Part shown: positions 38,591 to 48,106 of the stretch, in pieces
Layout of the letters: the number at the start of each line of letters is the position of its first letter
Position numbering within the stretch: position 1 is the first letter of the stretch
NCBI GenBank assembly: GCA_903901975.1
Contig: CAIUTB010000118.1
Coordinates: forward strand, 62,001-126,000
Length of the DNA: 64,000 bases
Direction: 5' to 3'
Source: an uncultured Bacteroidales bacterium
Lineage (GTDB): Bacteria > Bacteroidota > Bacteroidia > Bacteroidales > Paludibacteraceae
The notes under the pieces: generated by a model
Database searches by the model: none
What the model was told of the DNA's origin: nothing
Seen by the model: the letters and a program-made list of their open reading frames with translations, nothing else
Translations under genes and position numbers: made by a program

Positions 38591-40330
38591 ATGAAAAAGT
38601 TTTCATTTAAAACAGGAATTGAAAAAATACAGGGTGTTGCTTTACGCTTCCCTTTTACGTTGTTTTTTATATTGGGTTTGGCATGTATGTTTTTGCTTCA
38701 AATCAACAAACATGGTATTGACATTAAACCTGCCAAATGGGTATTTTTCTCGCTTGGAATCGCTCTAAGTCTTTCGGTAACATTATTTTCTGAAACTTTA
38801 AAAACATTAGTTTACAAGATTGGACTTAATCTCGTGGCAATTTTAGTATTAATGGCTTACTGCTGGCTGCTCCCCGAAAAATTTGAAGCAGTAAATTTCT
38901 ACCAGGTCATTTCCATTGGGATAGTGCTTGTTTTATCAGCTTTCGTAGTGCCATTTATCAAAAAGAATAACGACATTCCGTTTTGGGAATTCAGCAAAAC
39001 TGCTATTGTTCAATTAATTATTGCTTTCATTTTTGCTCAGGTATTATTTGCGGGTTTGAGTTTGGCGGTTTTATCCTTGAAAGAATTATTTAAAGTCGAT
39101 ATACAACCAAAAGTATACGAAGACATTGCAGTAATTTGCTATGCACTTTTTGCACCAATTTATTTTCTTACTAACATTAGAAGTTTTCAGGAAATGTATA
39201 ATCAAGAATTTAAGTTCGACAAGTTTATCAAAATACTTGGAATGTATATTTTCCTTCCGATTCTAGCACTTTACACAATGATTTTATACGTTTATCTGGC
39301 ACAGATTATAATCAAATGGCAGCTGCCGAACGGCTGGGTTTCCATGCTTGTGTCAGTTTTAGGATTGGGTGGATTCATAAGTATGCTTATCCTGTATCCA
39401 CTTAGATTGGAAAAGGAGAAGCCAAATAAAGTGGTGAATCTCCTTTCGAAATACTTTCCAGCACTATTATTACCGCTTTTAGTTTTAATGTCAGTTGGCA
39501 TATCCCGTCGCTTAGGCGATTATGGCATGACTGTTAACCGAATGTATGTCTTGATCTTAAATGTTTGGTTATATGGTATTAGCCTTTATCTATTCCTAAC
39601 AAATGCCAGGCATTTAAAATGGATTATCATTTCGTTTTCAACCGTTTTACTCATCTCGTCAGTTGGTCCTTGGAGCGTTTATAGTATTACCCGAAGAACT
39701 ATGCTGAAGGAAATTGGGCAATTACTAAATGATACTAAGTTGCTGAAAGACGGAAAAGTAATCGATAATTCAGAAAAAACAATTGTGTTAAGTCCGAAAT
39801 TATCCGAGGCTTTATCCGAAGACATTAAGTATGTTTGTACTAATTACGGTATTGAAAAGTTACAGCGTTTTTTCAAAGATTCCGTTAAATCCAAAACGAG
39901 TTCTGACATCAACGAAAAACTAGGAATAAGTGACTTACCCGTCAAAGATACTAATTTTAATGCTTGGATTGAAAAAACAAGCAATTCAGTTATTGATATT
40001 AATTCCTATCTTTCACTTGTTTTTATTCCTTCATTTAATAGCGATAAAACAGATATTTTAAATAATGACCTAGTGGAAATTTCATTAAAAGATTTGAACC
40101 TTAAGGTTAATCCAAAAGCGATGAATACTTCTGCAGTCATAATTCCATTAAAGCCAAAATTAAAAGAAATTTTGCAGTCTCATAAAACAAGAAGTTCCTA
40201 TTCTGCAAAAGAAATGACTATTACTTCTGAAAATTACAAATTAATTATCACGTCAGTTATGGGCAACTATTATTCTCAAAATGACAGCATTTACATTTCA
40301 AATTGTGATGCTCAATTATTCCTCAAATAA
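38591..40330 (+). CDS. DUF4153-like polytopic membrane protein
   Basis: Multi-TM N-terminal half with LRFPFTLFFILG and RRLGDYGMTVNRMYVLILNVWLYG motifs, soluble C-terminus. Confidence 0.7.
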   Translation: MKKFSFKTGIEKIQGVALRFPFTLFFILGLACMFLLQINKHGIDIKPAKWVFFSLGIALSLSVTLFSETLKTLVYKIGLNLVAILVLMAYCWLLPEKFEAVNFYQVISIGIVLVLSAFVVPFIKKNNDIPFWEFSKTAIVQLIIAFIFAQVLFAGLSLAVLSLKELFKVDIQPKVYEDIAVICYALFAPIYFLTNIRSFQEMYNQEFKFDKFIKILGMYIFLPILALYTMILYVYLAQIIIKWQLPNGWVSMLVSVLGLGGFISMLILYPLRLEKEKPNKVVNLLSKYFPALLLPLLVLMSVGISRRLGDYGMTVNRMYVLILNVWLYGISLYLFLTNARHLKWIIISFSTVLLISSVGPWSVYSITRRTMLKEIGQLLNDTKLLKDGKVIDNSEKTIVLSPKLSEALSEDIKYVCTNYGIEKLQRFFKDSVKSKTSSDINEKLGISDLPVKDTNFNAWIEKTSNSVIDINSYLSLVFIPSFNSDKTDILNNDLVEISLKDLNLKVNPKAMNTSAVIIPLKPKLKEILQSHKTRSSYSAKEMTITSENYKLIITSVMGNYYSQNDSIYISNCDAQLFLK

Positions 40331-40341
40331 TCAATAATTTC

Positions 40342-42708
40342 ATGAGAAAAAATCATTTATTTTTCATTTTCATCTTAGGATTTACATCTTGTCAATCCAA
40401 TCTCAATTTCCCGACTGATTCGGAAAACAACAAGAATCTGAATTCCTTACTCACATTGAAAGTTGGCGACAATAAAGTGTATTTACAGGATTTTATTCTG
40501 AATCCGGCAGAAATTGATTCAGTTACGAGTTCTTCGTCACAATTGAAATGCAAAATGGCTGCTGACAAGATGGCCGGGACTTTCACAGTAACAAAAGATA
40601 TGGAAACTTTTGTCGATGTGAAACTTTGGATAAAAGCTGTGCCCTATTCAATTCCATGTAGGAAAACCGATAAAATTGATTATAGCTTCACCTTTAATCC
40701 GCAAGGGAAAACCTTTGGTCGGGTTCAGATTGCCGGACAGATGAACGATTGGGCAGCATCGCTTTCACCTGATTTAATACTCAATAATAAGGGTTTGTAT
40801 CAGGTAACCCTGAATTTGAGTCCGGGTACCTATCTATATCAAATGGCATTGGATGGCAACCAGAATCATGATGCTAACAATCCAAATAAAGTTGACAATG
40901 GCTATGGGAAATTCAATTCCATATTACAAGTTTCAGGGAATGGTGATAGGTTTCCAAAACTTTTCACTAAACGATTTATGAGTTCTACTGTGAAGCTGAC
41001 AAGCCAAAATCAAGTAAAAAATGTTTTTGTTTACTGGCAAAATTACCTACTTCCAGCCGAATTTGTAAAAGTAAAAAGAGGAAAAATTATTTTTCATATT
41101 CCATCTGAAGCTTCTTCACTCGAGCGTTCGTATATCCGTGTATGGGCAAGTAATGAATTTGGCGTAAGCAACGATTTACTTATTCCACTTCAAAACGGAA
41201 GGGTTCTGACAGATTCAAAGCAAATTTCACGCGAGGACAAACAAGCTCAAATCATGTATTTTGCTCTGGTGGATAGATTTATGAACGGCGATAAAAAAAA
41301 TGATCACCCTATGAATCGTGTGGACGTAAACCCGAAGGTAGATTATTGGGGAGGCGACTTAGCTGGTATTAAACAAACCATTGACAATGAATATTTCAGC
41401 AAACTGGGAGTGAATACCTTGTGGATTTCTCCACTAAACCAAAATCCAACTGAACCTTATGGTTATTATAAGCCAATGAACACCAAATTCTCCGGTTATC
41501 ACGGTTATTGGCCAATTTCGTCATCCAAAGTTGATTTTCGGTTTGGGACTAATCAGGAATTCAAAGATTTGGTGACCGATGCGCACAAAAATAATATCAA
41601 TGTATTGCTGGATTATGTGGCACATCACGTTCACAAAGAACATCCATTCTATCAACAACATCCTGAGCTGACAACTTCGCTTTTTCTGCCTGATGGAAGT
41701 CTGAATACCGAGCGTTGGAATGATCAACGACTCACCACCTGGTTCGACACCTTTATGCCGACACTCGATTTAAGCAATCCCAAGGTGGTACATATCATGA
41801 CTGATTCGGCTATGTTTTGGTTGAAAGAGTTCAAGTTGGATGGTTTCCGTCACGATGCAACCAAGCACATTACCGAAGAATTCTGGCGTGAACTAACTCT
41901 AAAAATAAAAAAAGCGAACAAAGGCAAAAACCTGTATCAGATTGGCGAGACTTACGGAAGCCCGGAATTAATAAGTAGTTATCTCACAACCGGAATGTTG
42001 GATGGACAGTTTGACTTTAATGTGTATGACATTGCCAATACCACTTTTGCCGGTGTAGGAGGAAGCGATTTGAAACAAGTGTCGACAATATTAAATTCAA
42101 GTCTGTACATTTATGGAGGTCATAATCTGATGGGTAATATCTCGGGAAATCACGACAAACCGAGGTTTATGGCATTGGCTTCACACGATTTGAAGTTTGG
42201 GGAAGATTCCAAAGCGGCAGGATGGCAACGCGTAATTGGCATTACTGATTCAACTGCTTACGATAAATTGCTGCTTATGCAGACATTCAACATGACCATC
42301 CCGGGTATACCTGTCATTTTCTATGGTGACGAGATCGGTCTGACGGGTGCAAATGACCCTGACTGCCGGCGTATGATGAAGTTTGATCATTTGAATGAAC
42401 GGGAGGCAAAGCTTTTAAGTAAAGTCAGTACATTGGCACACTTGCGAACAGATAATCCGGTATTGATTTACGGTGATTTTATAAACATTCAGAGCAGCAA
42501 AGACAGTTGGGTTTATGCCCGCAAATACTTTAGGAATGAGGCAATAATCATCATCAATAATTCGGCAAAAACAAAAACGATTGAAGCTGAATTACCGGAA
42601 ATTTTGAGAGGAAGGGGATTAAAATCAACCTTCAATCATATTTTCGACATTTCCGGTCATAAACTATCCATTGAATTACCTGCATTTAGTGCAGAAATCT
42701 TACTTTAG
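40342..42708 (+). CDS. GH13 alpha-amylase lipoprotein (SusG-like role)
   Basis: Lipobox GFTSCQSN; CBM48-like region (FGRVQIAGQMNDWAASL); YFALVDRFMNGDKKND, LLDYVAHHVHKEHP, LDGFRHDATKHI, QIGETYGS, GNHDKPRFM. Confidence 0.92.
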   Translation: MRKNHLFFIFILGFTSCQSNLNFPTDSENNKNLNSLLTLKVGDNKVYLQDFILNPAEIDSVTSSSSQLKCKMAADKMAGTFTVTKDMETFVDVKLWIKAVPYSIPCRKTDKIDYSFTFNPQGKTFGRVQIAGQMNDWAASLSPDLILNNKGLYQVTLNLSPGTYLYQMALDGNQNHDANNPNKVDNGYGKFNSILQVSGNGDRFPKLFTKRFMSSTVKLTSQNQVKNVFVYWQNYLLPAEFVKVKRGKIIFHIPSEASSLERSYIRVWASNEFGVSNDLLIPLQNGRVLTDSKQISREDKQAQIMYFALVDRFMNGDKKNDHPMNRVDVNPKVDYWGGDLAGIKQTIDNEYFSKLGVNTLWISPLNQNPTEPYGYYKPMNTKFSGYHGYWPISSSKVDFRFGTNQEFKDLVTDAHKNNINVLLDYVAHHVHKEHPFYQQHPELTTSLFLPDGSLNTERWNDQRLTTWFDTFMPTLDLSNPKVVHIMTDSAMFWLKEFKLDGFRHDATKHITEEFWRELTLKIKKANKGKNLYQIGETYGSPELISSYLTTGMLDGQFDFNVYDIANTTFAGVGGSDLKQVSTILNSSLYIYGGHNLMGNISGNHDKPRFMALASHDLKFGEDSKAAGWQRVIGITDSTAYDKLLLMQTFNMTIPGIPVIFYGDEIGLTGANDPDCRRMMKFDHLNEREAKLLSKVSTLAHLRTDNPVLIYGDFINIQSSKDSWVYARKYFRNEAIIIINNSAKTKTIEAELPEILRGRGLKSTFNHIFDISGHKLSIELPAFSAEILL

Positions 42709-42734
42709 AAACTTTTAAACTTTCAAACTCAAAT

Positions 42735-43235
42735 ATGATTAAAATTAAAAACAGTTCATTAGCTACCGCAGCCGAAAAAGGGATGGATGAATTCCTGCAA
42801 GTATTTATTGATGCCTATCTGGAGGCCATTGGCAGTGAATTAAATGAAAAAACGATGCCACTATTAAATGGAAATCAGCACACGTTGCTGGCCTGGCATT
42901 TTTTCAGTTCTGAAATGCGTGATGGTGGTTTTGTGCAACTGATTCAGAATGGATATGGGGGTTATATTTTCGGAAATCCTTTTGCCAAAGCGATGAAACA
43001 GTTTGGTGCAATTGAACTTTCACGCCTCATTTACAAAGCCAAAGAGATTTATGATCCGAACAAAAAAACATTAGAACGTGAAACTACCGATGAAGAATTC
43101 AATGCACTTTATGTAGATTTTGAGGCATTTGATGAATTGGAAGAGCGTTATTTCGATATCGAAGAAGAACAAACTGCTTTATTGGCAGCTTATGTCGACG
43201 ACCATATTGTTGACTTTGCTGAAATTGAGGAATAA
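42735..43235 (+). CDS. DMP19-like (DUF4375) acidic protein, putative DNA-mimic family
   Basis: LAWHFFSSEMRDGGFVQLIQNGYGGYIFGNPFAKAMKQFGAIELSRLIYKAKEIY fits the family; strongly acidic C-terminus FEAFDELEERYFDIEEEQ...DDHIVDFAEIEE. Confidence 0.7.
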   Translation: MIKIKNSSLATAAEKGMDEFLQVFIDAYLEAIGSELNEKTMPLLNGNQHTLLAWHFFSSEMRDGGFVQLIQNGYGGYIFGNPFAKAMKQFGAIELSRLIYKAKEIYDPNKKTLERETTDEEFNALYVDFEAFDELEERYFDIEEEQTALLAAYVDDHIVDFAEIEE

Positions 43236-43262
43236 TCACCTCAATCCAATATCTTAATTTAG

Positions 43263-43295
43263 CGAAAGGATGACTTTGAGTCATCCTTTCGTTTT
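43263..43295 (+). terminator. Intrinsic terminator after the DMP19-like gene
   Basis: cgaaaggatgact-ttg-agtcatcctttcg followed by TTTT; perfect 13-bp stem. Confidence 0.9.
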
Positions 43296-43338
43296 ATCAT
43301 GAAATTGCTTAGCAATTTTTTAATTCCCCCATTCTTTC

Positions 43339-43346
43339 TATCTTTG
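43339..43346 (+). promoter_or_regulatory. -7 box TATCTTTG upstream of the methyltransferase
   Basis: Matches TAnnTTTG; no clear -33 TTG at the usual spacing. Confidence 0.4.
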
Positions 43347-43382
43347 CAATTACTTATACCAAAAAAAATAATAAAACTGCGA

Positions 43383-44273
43383 ATGAAAACCAAGTATCTT
43401 CAATTAATAAATCCTGTTAAATGGGTTAAAGCCTATCGTTCAACGAAAAAAGACGGACAGTACGACAAATCTCAAAGTGATCTGGAATTGAATCTGTATT
43501 CAAAAATACTTAAAAATGACATGCTACATTATGGTTATTTTGAAGATACTGAAATTGCACCCGAATCCATTTCAATTAAATCGGTTGAAGATGCTCAGCT
43601 AAAATATGCTCAGAATATTGTCGATTTAATTAGCGACAAAAAGGGTCTTATCTTAGATGTTGGCTGCGGAATGGGCGGCTTATCGGCTATCCTTAGTGCT
43701 CAAAAGTTTAATGTGGAAGCACTGACACCTAATCGGAATCAAATCAGACATATTCAAAACAAATACAAAACCATTCCGGTGCATAACTGCAAGTTCGAAG
43801 ATGTGGATGAAAACAAAATATATAAAACGGTTATTAATTCTGAATCGTTTCAATATATTAATCTCGAAAAAGGACTAGAAAAGATCAATGCCATTACCGA
43901 ACCTGGTGCAAAGTGGATTATCACCGATTATTTCCGCCTGCACAACGATGGAATTAATAAATCGTCTCACTTGCTAACTGATTTTATCAGCACAATCGAA
44001 AAATCGAATTGGAAAATTGTGTATCAAAAGGACATTACGCCGAACATCTTGCCAATGCTCCGCTTTCTGAATATTTATGTGGAACGGTTTCTGTTTCCAA
44101 TTAAAAACTTCGCCTTCGAAAAACTCCGTTATAAACAAGGCTTTCTGTATTACCTGACACAAGAACTTCGCGAAGGAATTGACGGAAAGATTTACAAAGA
44201 AGTGGCATCAATCGATCCTGTGAAATTTGAAAATGAAAAGAAATACATGATTTTTGCCTTGGAGCGAAAATAA
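43383..44273 (+). CDS. Class I SAM-dependent methyltransferase
   Basis: LILDVGCGMGGLSAILSAQKFNVEALTPNRNQIRHIQNKY motif I and following strand; start set after the terminator and promoter. Confidence 0.85.
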   Translation: MKTKYLQLINPVKWVKAYRSTKKDGQYDKSQSDLELNLYSKILKNDMLHYGYFEDTEIAPESISIKSVEDAQLKYAQNIVDLISDKKGLILDVGCGMGGLSAILSAQKFNVEALTPNRNQIRHIQNKYKTIPVHNCKFEDVDENKIYKTVINSESFQYINLEKGLEKINAITEPGAKWIITDYFRLHNDGINKSSHLLTDFISTIEKSNWKIVYQKDITPNILPMLRFLNIYVERFLFPIKNFAFEKLRYKQGFLYYLTQELREGIDGKIYKEVASIDPVKFENEKKYMIFALERK

Positions 44274-44279
44274 AAAGAT

Positions 44280-44465
44280 ATGAAAATACCTCAGCAAAAA
44301 AATATTATCACTGTAATAGCCGTATCACTCATTCTAGTGGCTATACTGGCCAAGCGACTTTTCATTAAAAGCTATTCGATGGAATCGACATACAGTTTTC
44401 TGGCCGGATTTGCAACGGTATTAATTGCTTACCTGATTTTTAAACGGTTTTTCAAAAAGGAATAA
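44280..44465 (+). CDS. Small two-TM membrane protein
   Basis: 61 aa, two hydrophobic segments, 6 bp after the methyltransferase. Confidence 0.5.
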   Translation: MKIPQQKNIITVIAVSLILVAILAKRLFIKSYSMESTYSFLAGFATVLIAYLIFKRFFKKE

Positions 44466-44491
44466 GTGATTAAACGAATGACAGGGCTTTT

Positions 44492-45274
44492 ATGAAAACA
44501 ACCAGCTTTTTAATTCTGATTTTATCTGCCTGCTTAACGCTGTCATGTAGAAAAGTGGCAACTGAGGATTATGGAAATAATCCCAAAGCCGGACATTATA
44601 CCCGGATAAACGGAATTAATCTGTACTACGAAACCTACGGAAAAGGGAAACCACTTGTCATGTTACACGGCAACGGTGGATCTATTGCATCGTTTAAGTA
44701 TCAGATACCCTACTTCGAAAAACACTATAAAATCATTGCCATCGACAGCCGCCTTCAGGGCAAATCGGGCGGTGCTGCGGACACACTTTCGTATGATATG
44801 ATGGCGGCTGATTTTGCAGGATTGCTTGACTATCTTAAAATCGATTCGGCATACGTGCTGGGTTGGAGCGATGGCGGAATTGACGGGCTGGTACTGGCTA
44901 TGCACTTTCCGAAAAAAGTCAGCAAGCTGGCCGTAACAGGTGCCAATATTATTCCCGACACAACTGCTATGTATGCTGTAGATATGGAACAAATGAAACA
45001 TACCGTGTTGAAAAGTACTTCGGAGAGGGAGATAACTTTAAACCGCATGATGATTTTTCAACCTCAGATTCCCTTTTCTGATTTAAAAAAAATCCATTGT
45101 CCCGTGTTGGTAATGGCAGGCGACAAGGATATGATTAAACCTGAACACACATTGAAAATATTTCAATCCTTACCCGCTGCAGCCTTGTGTATTTTCCCCG
45201 ATTCATACCATCAGGTATGCCAGCAACATCCTGAATTATTTAATCAAACTGTGCAGACTTTTTTCGGTAAATAA
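44492..45274 (+). CDS. Alpha/beta hydrolase, predicted lipoprotein
   Basis: LTLSCRK lipobox; MLHGNGGSIASF, VLGWSDGGIDGLVLAM nucleophile elbow, MAGDKDMI, YHQV histidine. Confidence 0.88.
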   Translation: MKTTSFLILILSACLTLSCRKVATEDYGNNPKAGHYTRINGINLYYETYGKGKPLVMLHGNGGSIASFKYQIPYFEKHYKIIAIDSRLQGKSGGAADTLSYDMMAADFAGLLDYLKIDSAYVLGWSDGGIDGLVLAMHFPKKVSKLAVTGANIIPDTTAMYAVDMEQMKHTVLKSTSEREITLNRMMIFQPQIPFSDLKKIHCPVLVMAGDKDMIKPEHTLKIFQSLPAAALCIFPDSYHQVCQQHPELFNQTVQTFFGK

Positions 45275-45384
45275 TAAAATAAAATAATTATTTATTGTTT
45301 AGAATCGATAATCAAAACTCTTTCAATCTGATATCAGAACCCGATAAAAAATTGACAATATAGTTGTTTGGCGAATAAAAAACT

Positions 45385-45420
45385 AAAATCAGAAAGTAGT
45401 GCCTACGCTTTCTGATTTTT
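45385..45420 (+). terminator. Intrinsic terminator after the alpha/beta hydrolase
   Basis: aaaatcagaaagtag-tgc-ctacgctttctgattttt; stem with one bulge, T tract. Confidence 0.8.
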
Positions 45421-45478
45421 ACTTTAAAAAGTTGGATAACAAATCTTTAAACAAGTAGTTGGAATTGGGTGTTGTTAG

Positions 45479-45509
45479 TTGTAGTACCAAAATATTATTT
45501 CTACATTTG
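45479..45509 (+). promoter_or_regulatory. Promoter TTG-N20-TACATTTG upstream of ptb-like gene
   Basis: TTG 45479-45481, TACATTTG 45502-45509; 30 bp to the ATG. Confidence 0.55.
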
Positions 45510-45538
45510 TGGAGTAAATCTACCCAAAACAGTACTGA

Positions 45539-46450
45539 ATGGAGTCAATTTCATCGTTTGCCGAACTGACAGCTCACCTTACCGGACTGAACTGCCGCAA
45601 GCGTATGGCTGTGGCCAATGCGGTGGATGCACACACACTCGATGCGGTTCTGCAAGCTGTTGATTTAGGAATTATCGAAGCATGGTTAATTGGTGATGTG
45701 GCTTCCATTGAATCTCCACACTTGTTCGAGGAACATACCCTCTCGCCTTTCGTTCATATTATTGATGTACCCGAAGTAAAAGAGGCTGCCATAGAAGCAG
45801 TACGAATGGTAAAAGAGGGTGAAGCCGATATTCTGATGAAAGGATTAGTCAATACGGACGTACTGCTACGTGCCATTCTGGATAAAGAAAAAGGCATTCT
45901 GAAACCCGGAACGGTAATGACCTACAATGCCGCCATGGAAATTCCGAACTACCGCAAACTGATTTTCTTTAGTGACCCGGTAGTTATTCCTTCTCCTAAT
46001 TTGCTACAACGAATAGCGATGATAAAATATGCCATTCAAACAGCGTATAAGTTTGGCTTATCTTATCCAAAAATAGCGCTGATTCATGCCACCGAAATAG
46101 CTAATCCAAAAATTCAGTATATGCAGGATTACTTAGACATTATGCAGATGTGGCGCGAAGGTGAATTTGGCGATGTGATAATGGATGGACCACTGGATAT
46201 ATTTCTGGCATTGGATGCCGAGCGAGGAAGCATTAAAAATGTGCCGAGTCCGGTGTTGGGCGACGCAGATATACTCATCTTTCCAAATTTCGAGTGTGCC
46301 AACACATTCTACAAAGGGCTGGCACTTTTTGCGGGTGCTCAAATGGGTGGATTACTTCAGGGAACTAACAATCCGGTAGTACTTACCTCACGTAGCGAAA
46401 CCACCGCTTCCAAATTCTACAGCATTGCTATGGCCTGTGTCATGGCTTAA
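45539..46450 (+). CDS. ptb: Phosphate acetyl/butyryltransferase family protein
   Basis: EGEADILMKGLVNTDVLLRAILDKEKGI, GPLDIFLALD, VGDADILIFPNFECANTFYKGLALFAGAQMGGLLQGTNNPVVLTSRSET pattern of Ptb. Confidence 0.87.
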   Translation: MESISSFAELTAHLTGLNCRKRMAVANAVDAHTLDAVLQAVDLGIIEAWLIGDVASIESPHLFEEHTLSPFVHIIDVPEVKEAAIEAVRMVKEGEADILMKGLVNTDVLLRAILDKEKGILKPGTVMTYNAAMEIPNYRKLIFFSDPVVIPSPNLLQRIAMIKYAIQTAYKFGLSYPKIALIHATEIANPKIQYMQDYLDIMQMWREGEFGDVIMDGPLDIFLALDAERGSIKNVPSPVLGDADILIFPNFECANTFYKGLALFAGAQMGGLLQGTNNPVVLTSRSETTASKFYSIAMACVMA

Positions 46451-46455
46451 CCAAA

Positions 46456-47604
46456 TCAATTCCCTTGTTTTACTTTTTTTGACAGTTCTCTAACAATGGA
46501 AGTTGCAGCACGTTTTGCAGCACCGGGTTTGCCAAGAGTTTCCAAGATTTCAGTGTAACCCACAGTAATCCTATTCCGGTAAGTTTGATGATAGATAAGT
46601 TTTTCTAATTCTTTGGCTACATTATCAACTGTAAAATGATGTGCTACCAATTCCTTCACAACTTCCTTTTCAGCGACGAGATTGACTAAAGAAAAGAACT
46701 TTACTTTGATTAAAATGTCCTTAATAGCATAAGCTAACCGTCCGAAAATGACATGATAAACCACTACTTGCGGAGTACCCACCATAGCAGTTTCAAGTGT
46801 GGCAGTTCCTGAATTTACAATAGCCGCTCTGGAATGTTGAAGTAATTGGTATGTTTTGCCAAATACAACCGGTATTTTCTTTCCATCCAATATTTTATGA
46901 TAATACTGAGGATCTATTCCGGGAGCACCTGAAATTACAGTCTGATAATTGTCAAAAATTAAAGCAGCATCAATCATGCGGGGCAGACATGCGGAAATTT
47001 CCTGCTTTCGACTACCGGCTAAAATGGCTATGATTTGTTTTTGTTTCAGGTTATTTTGATCACAAAATTCTTCGAATGTCTGGTTCTGATTCGGACGATT
47101 AAGAATCGTCTCAACAGTTGGATTGCCAACATATTCTACAGGATAATTATGTTTGGCGTAAAACTCCGTTTCGAAAGGAAAAATAGTAAACATTTTATCC
47201 ACATAGCGTTTAATATCTTTAATCCGGTATTCTTTCCACGCCCATATTTTAGGAGAAATATAATAGTAAACAGGAGTTTTCAAATTTTCCTTTACAAATT
47301 CGGCAATACGAAGATTGAAACCCGGATAGTCAATTAAAATAACCACATCGGCCTGGAAATTTATAATGGCTTTCTTGCAGTCATTTATATTTCTTAGAAC
47401 CGTTGGTGCATTTTTCAGCACCGCCCAGAAACCCATAAAAGCCATTTCACGATAATGCTTCACCAACTTTCCACCCTGTGCCAACATAAGGTCACCACCC
47501 AAAAAGCAGAATTCAGCTTCTGAATCCGCATTTCTTAACTCACACATCAAATTCGAAGCATGTAAATCACCCGAAGCCTCACCGGCTATAAGAAAGTAAC
47601 GCAT
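46456..47604 (-). CDS. lpxB: Lipid-A-disaccharide synthase
   Basis: MRYFLIAGEASGDLHASNLM, LIDYPGFNLRIAEFVKE, YYISPKIWAWKEYRIKDIKRYVDKMFTIFPFE. Confidence 0.95.
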   Translation of the reverse strand: MRYFLIAGEASGDLHASNLMCELRNADSEAEFCFLGGDLMLAQGGKLVKHYREMAFMGFWAVLKNAPTVLRNINDCKKAIINFQADVVILIDYPGFNLRIAEFVKENLKTPVYYYISPKIWAWKEYRIKDIKRYVDKMFTIFPFETEFYAKHNYPVEYVGNPTVETILNRPNQNQTFEEFCDQNNLKQKQIIAILAGSRKQEISACLPRMIDAALIFDNYQTVISGAPGIDPQYYHKILDGKKIPVVFGKTYQLLQHSRAAIVNSGTATLETAMVGTPQVVVYHVIFGRLAYAIKDILIKVKFFSLVNLVAEKEVVKELVAHHFTVDNVAKELEKLIYHQTYRNRITVGYTEILETLGKPGAAKRAATSIVRELSKKVKQGN

Positions 47605-47620
47605 TGTTGTTTAGAAGTTT

Positions 47621-47646
47621 AGATGATTAGATGATTAGATGATTAG
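47621..47646. repeat. 8-bp tandem repeat (AGATGATT)x3.25
   Basis: agatgattagatgattagatgattag upstream of lpxB. Confidence 0.85.
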
Positions 47647-47747
47647 TGGTTTATTGTGTTGATTAGAAGATGTAAAAATGAAATGAATCTCTTATTTACT
47701 GCCACTATTAACTGTCAATTGTCAATTGTCAACCGCTTACTGCTATT

Positions 47748-48032
47748 TCATAGCATAAAAAAACTCGAAATCAGATATGGCATCGCTCCCAGCATTATTC
47801 CGGTTGCAATTCTGAAACTATCGCTTTTATAAAAAACAAAAACCAGAACCAGATTTGGCATAATGGACAGTAACAGTAATTTCCCCATCAGTAAACCCGG
47901 CCAAATTTGTTTTATTGTTTCGATAAACGATATGTGGTCGGGATAAAAACGGTTCAGATAAACCCACATAAACAGTACCGGAAAGATTAATCCCGGTATC
48001 AAGCCATATATGAACTTATTGAAATGCTCCAT
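47748..48032 (-). CDS. Small membrane protein of unknown function
   Basis: 94 aa, three hydrophobic segments, located between surE and lpxB. Confidence 0.5.
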   Translation of the reverse strand: MEHFNKFIYGLIPGLIFPVLFMWVYLNRFYPDHISFIETIKQIWPGLLMGKLLLLSIMPNLVLVFVFYKSDSFRIATGIMLGAMPYLISSFFML

Positions 48033-48106
48033 GAGAATAATTATTAATGGCTAATGATTAATGCAAACCATTCAACTATAAGCACTTTGGAATCTATAAA
48101 CTCAAA

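Noticed and set aside
43299-43382. N-terminal extension of the methyltransferase ORF
   Set aside because: It begins right at the T tract of a terminator and covers a TATCTTTG box; ATG 43383 fits better.
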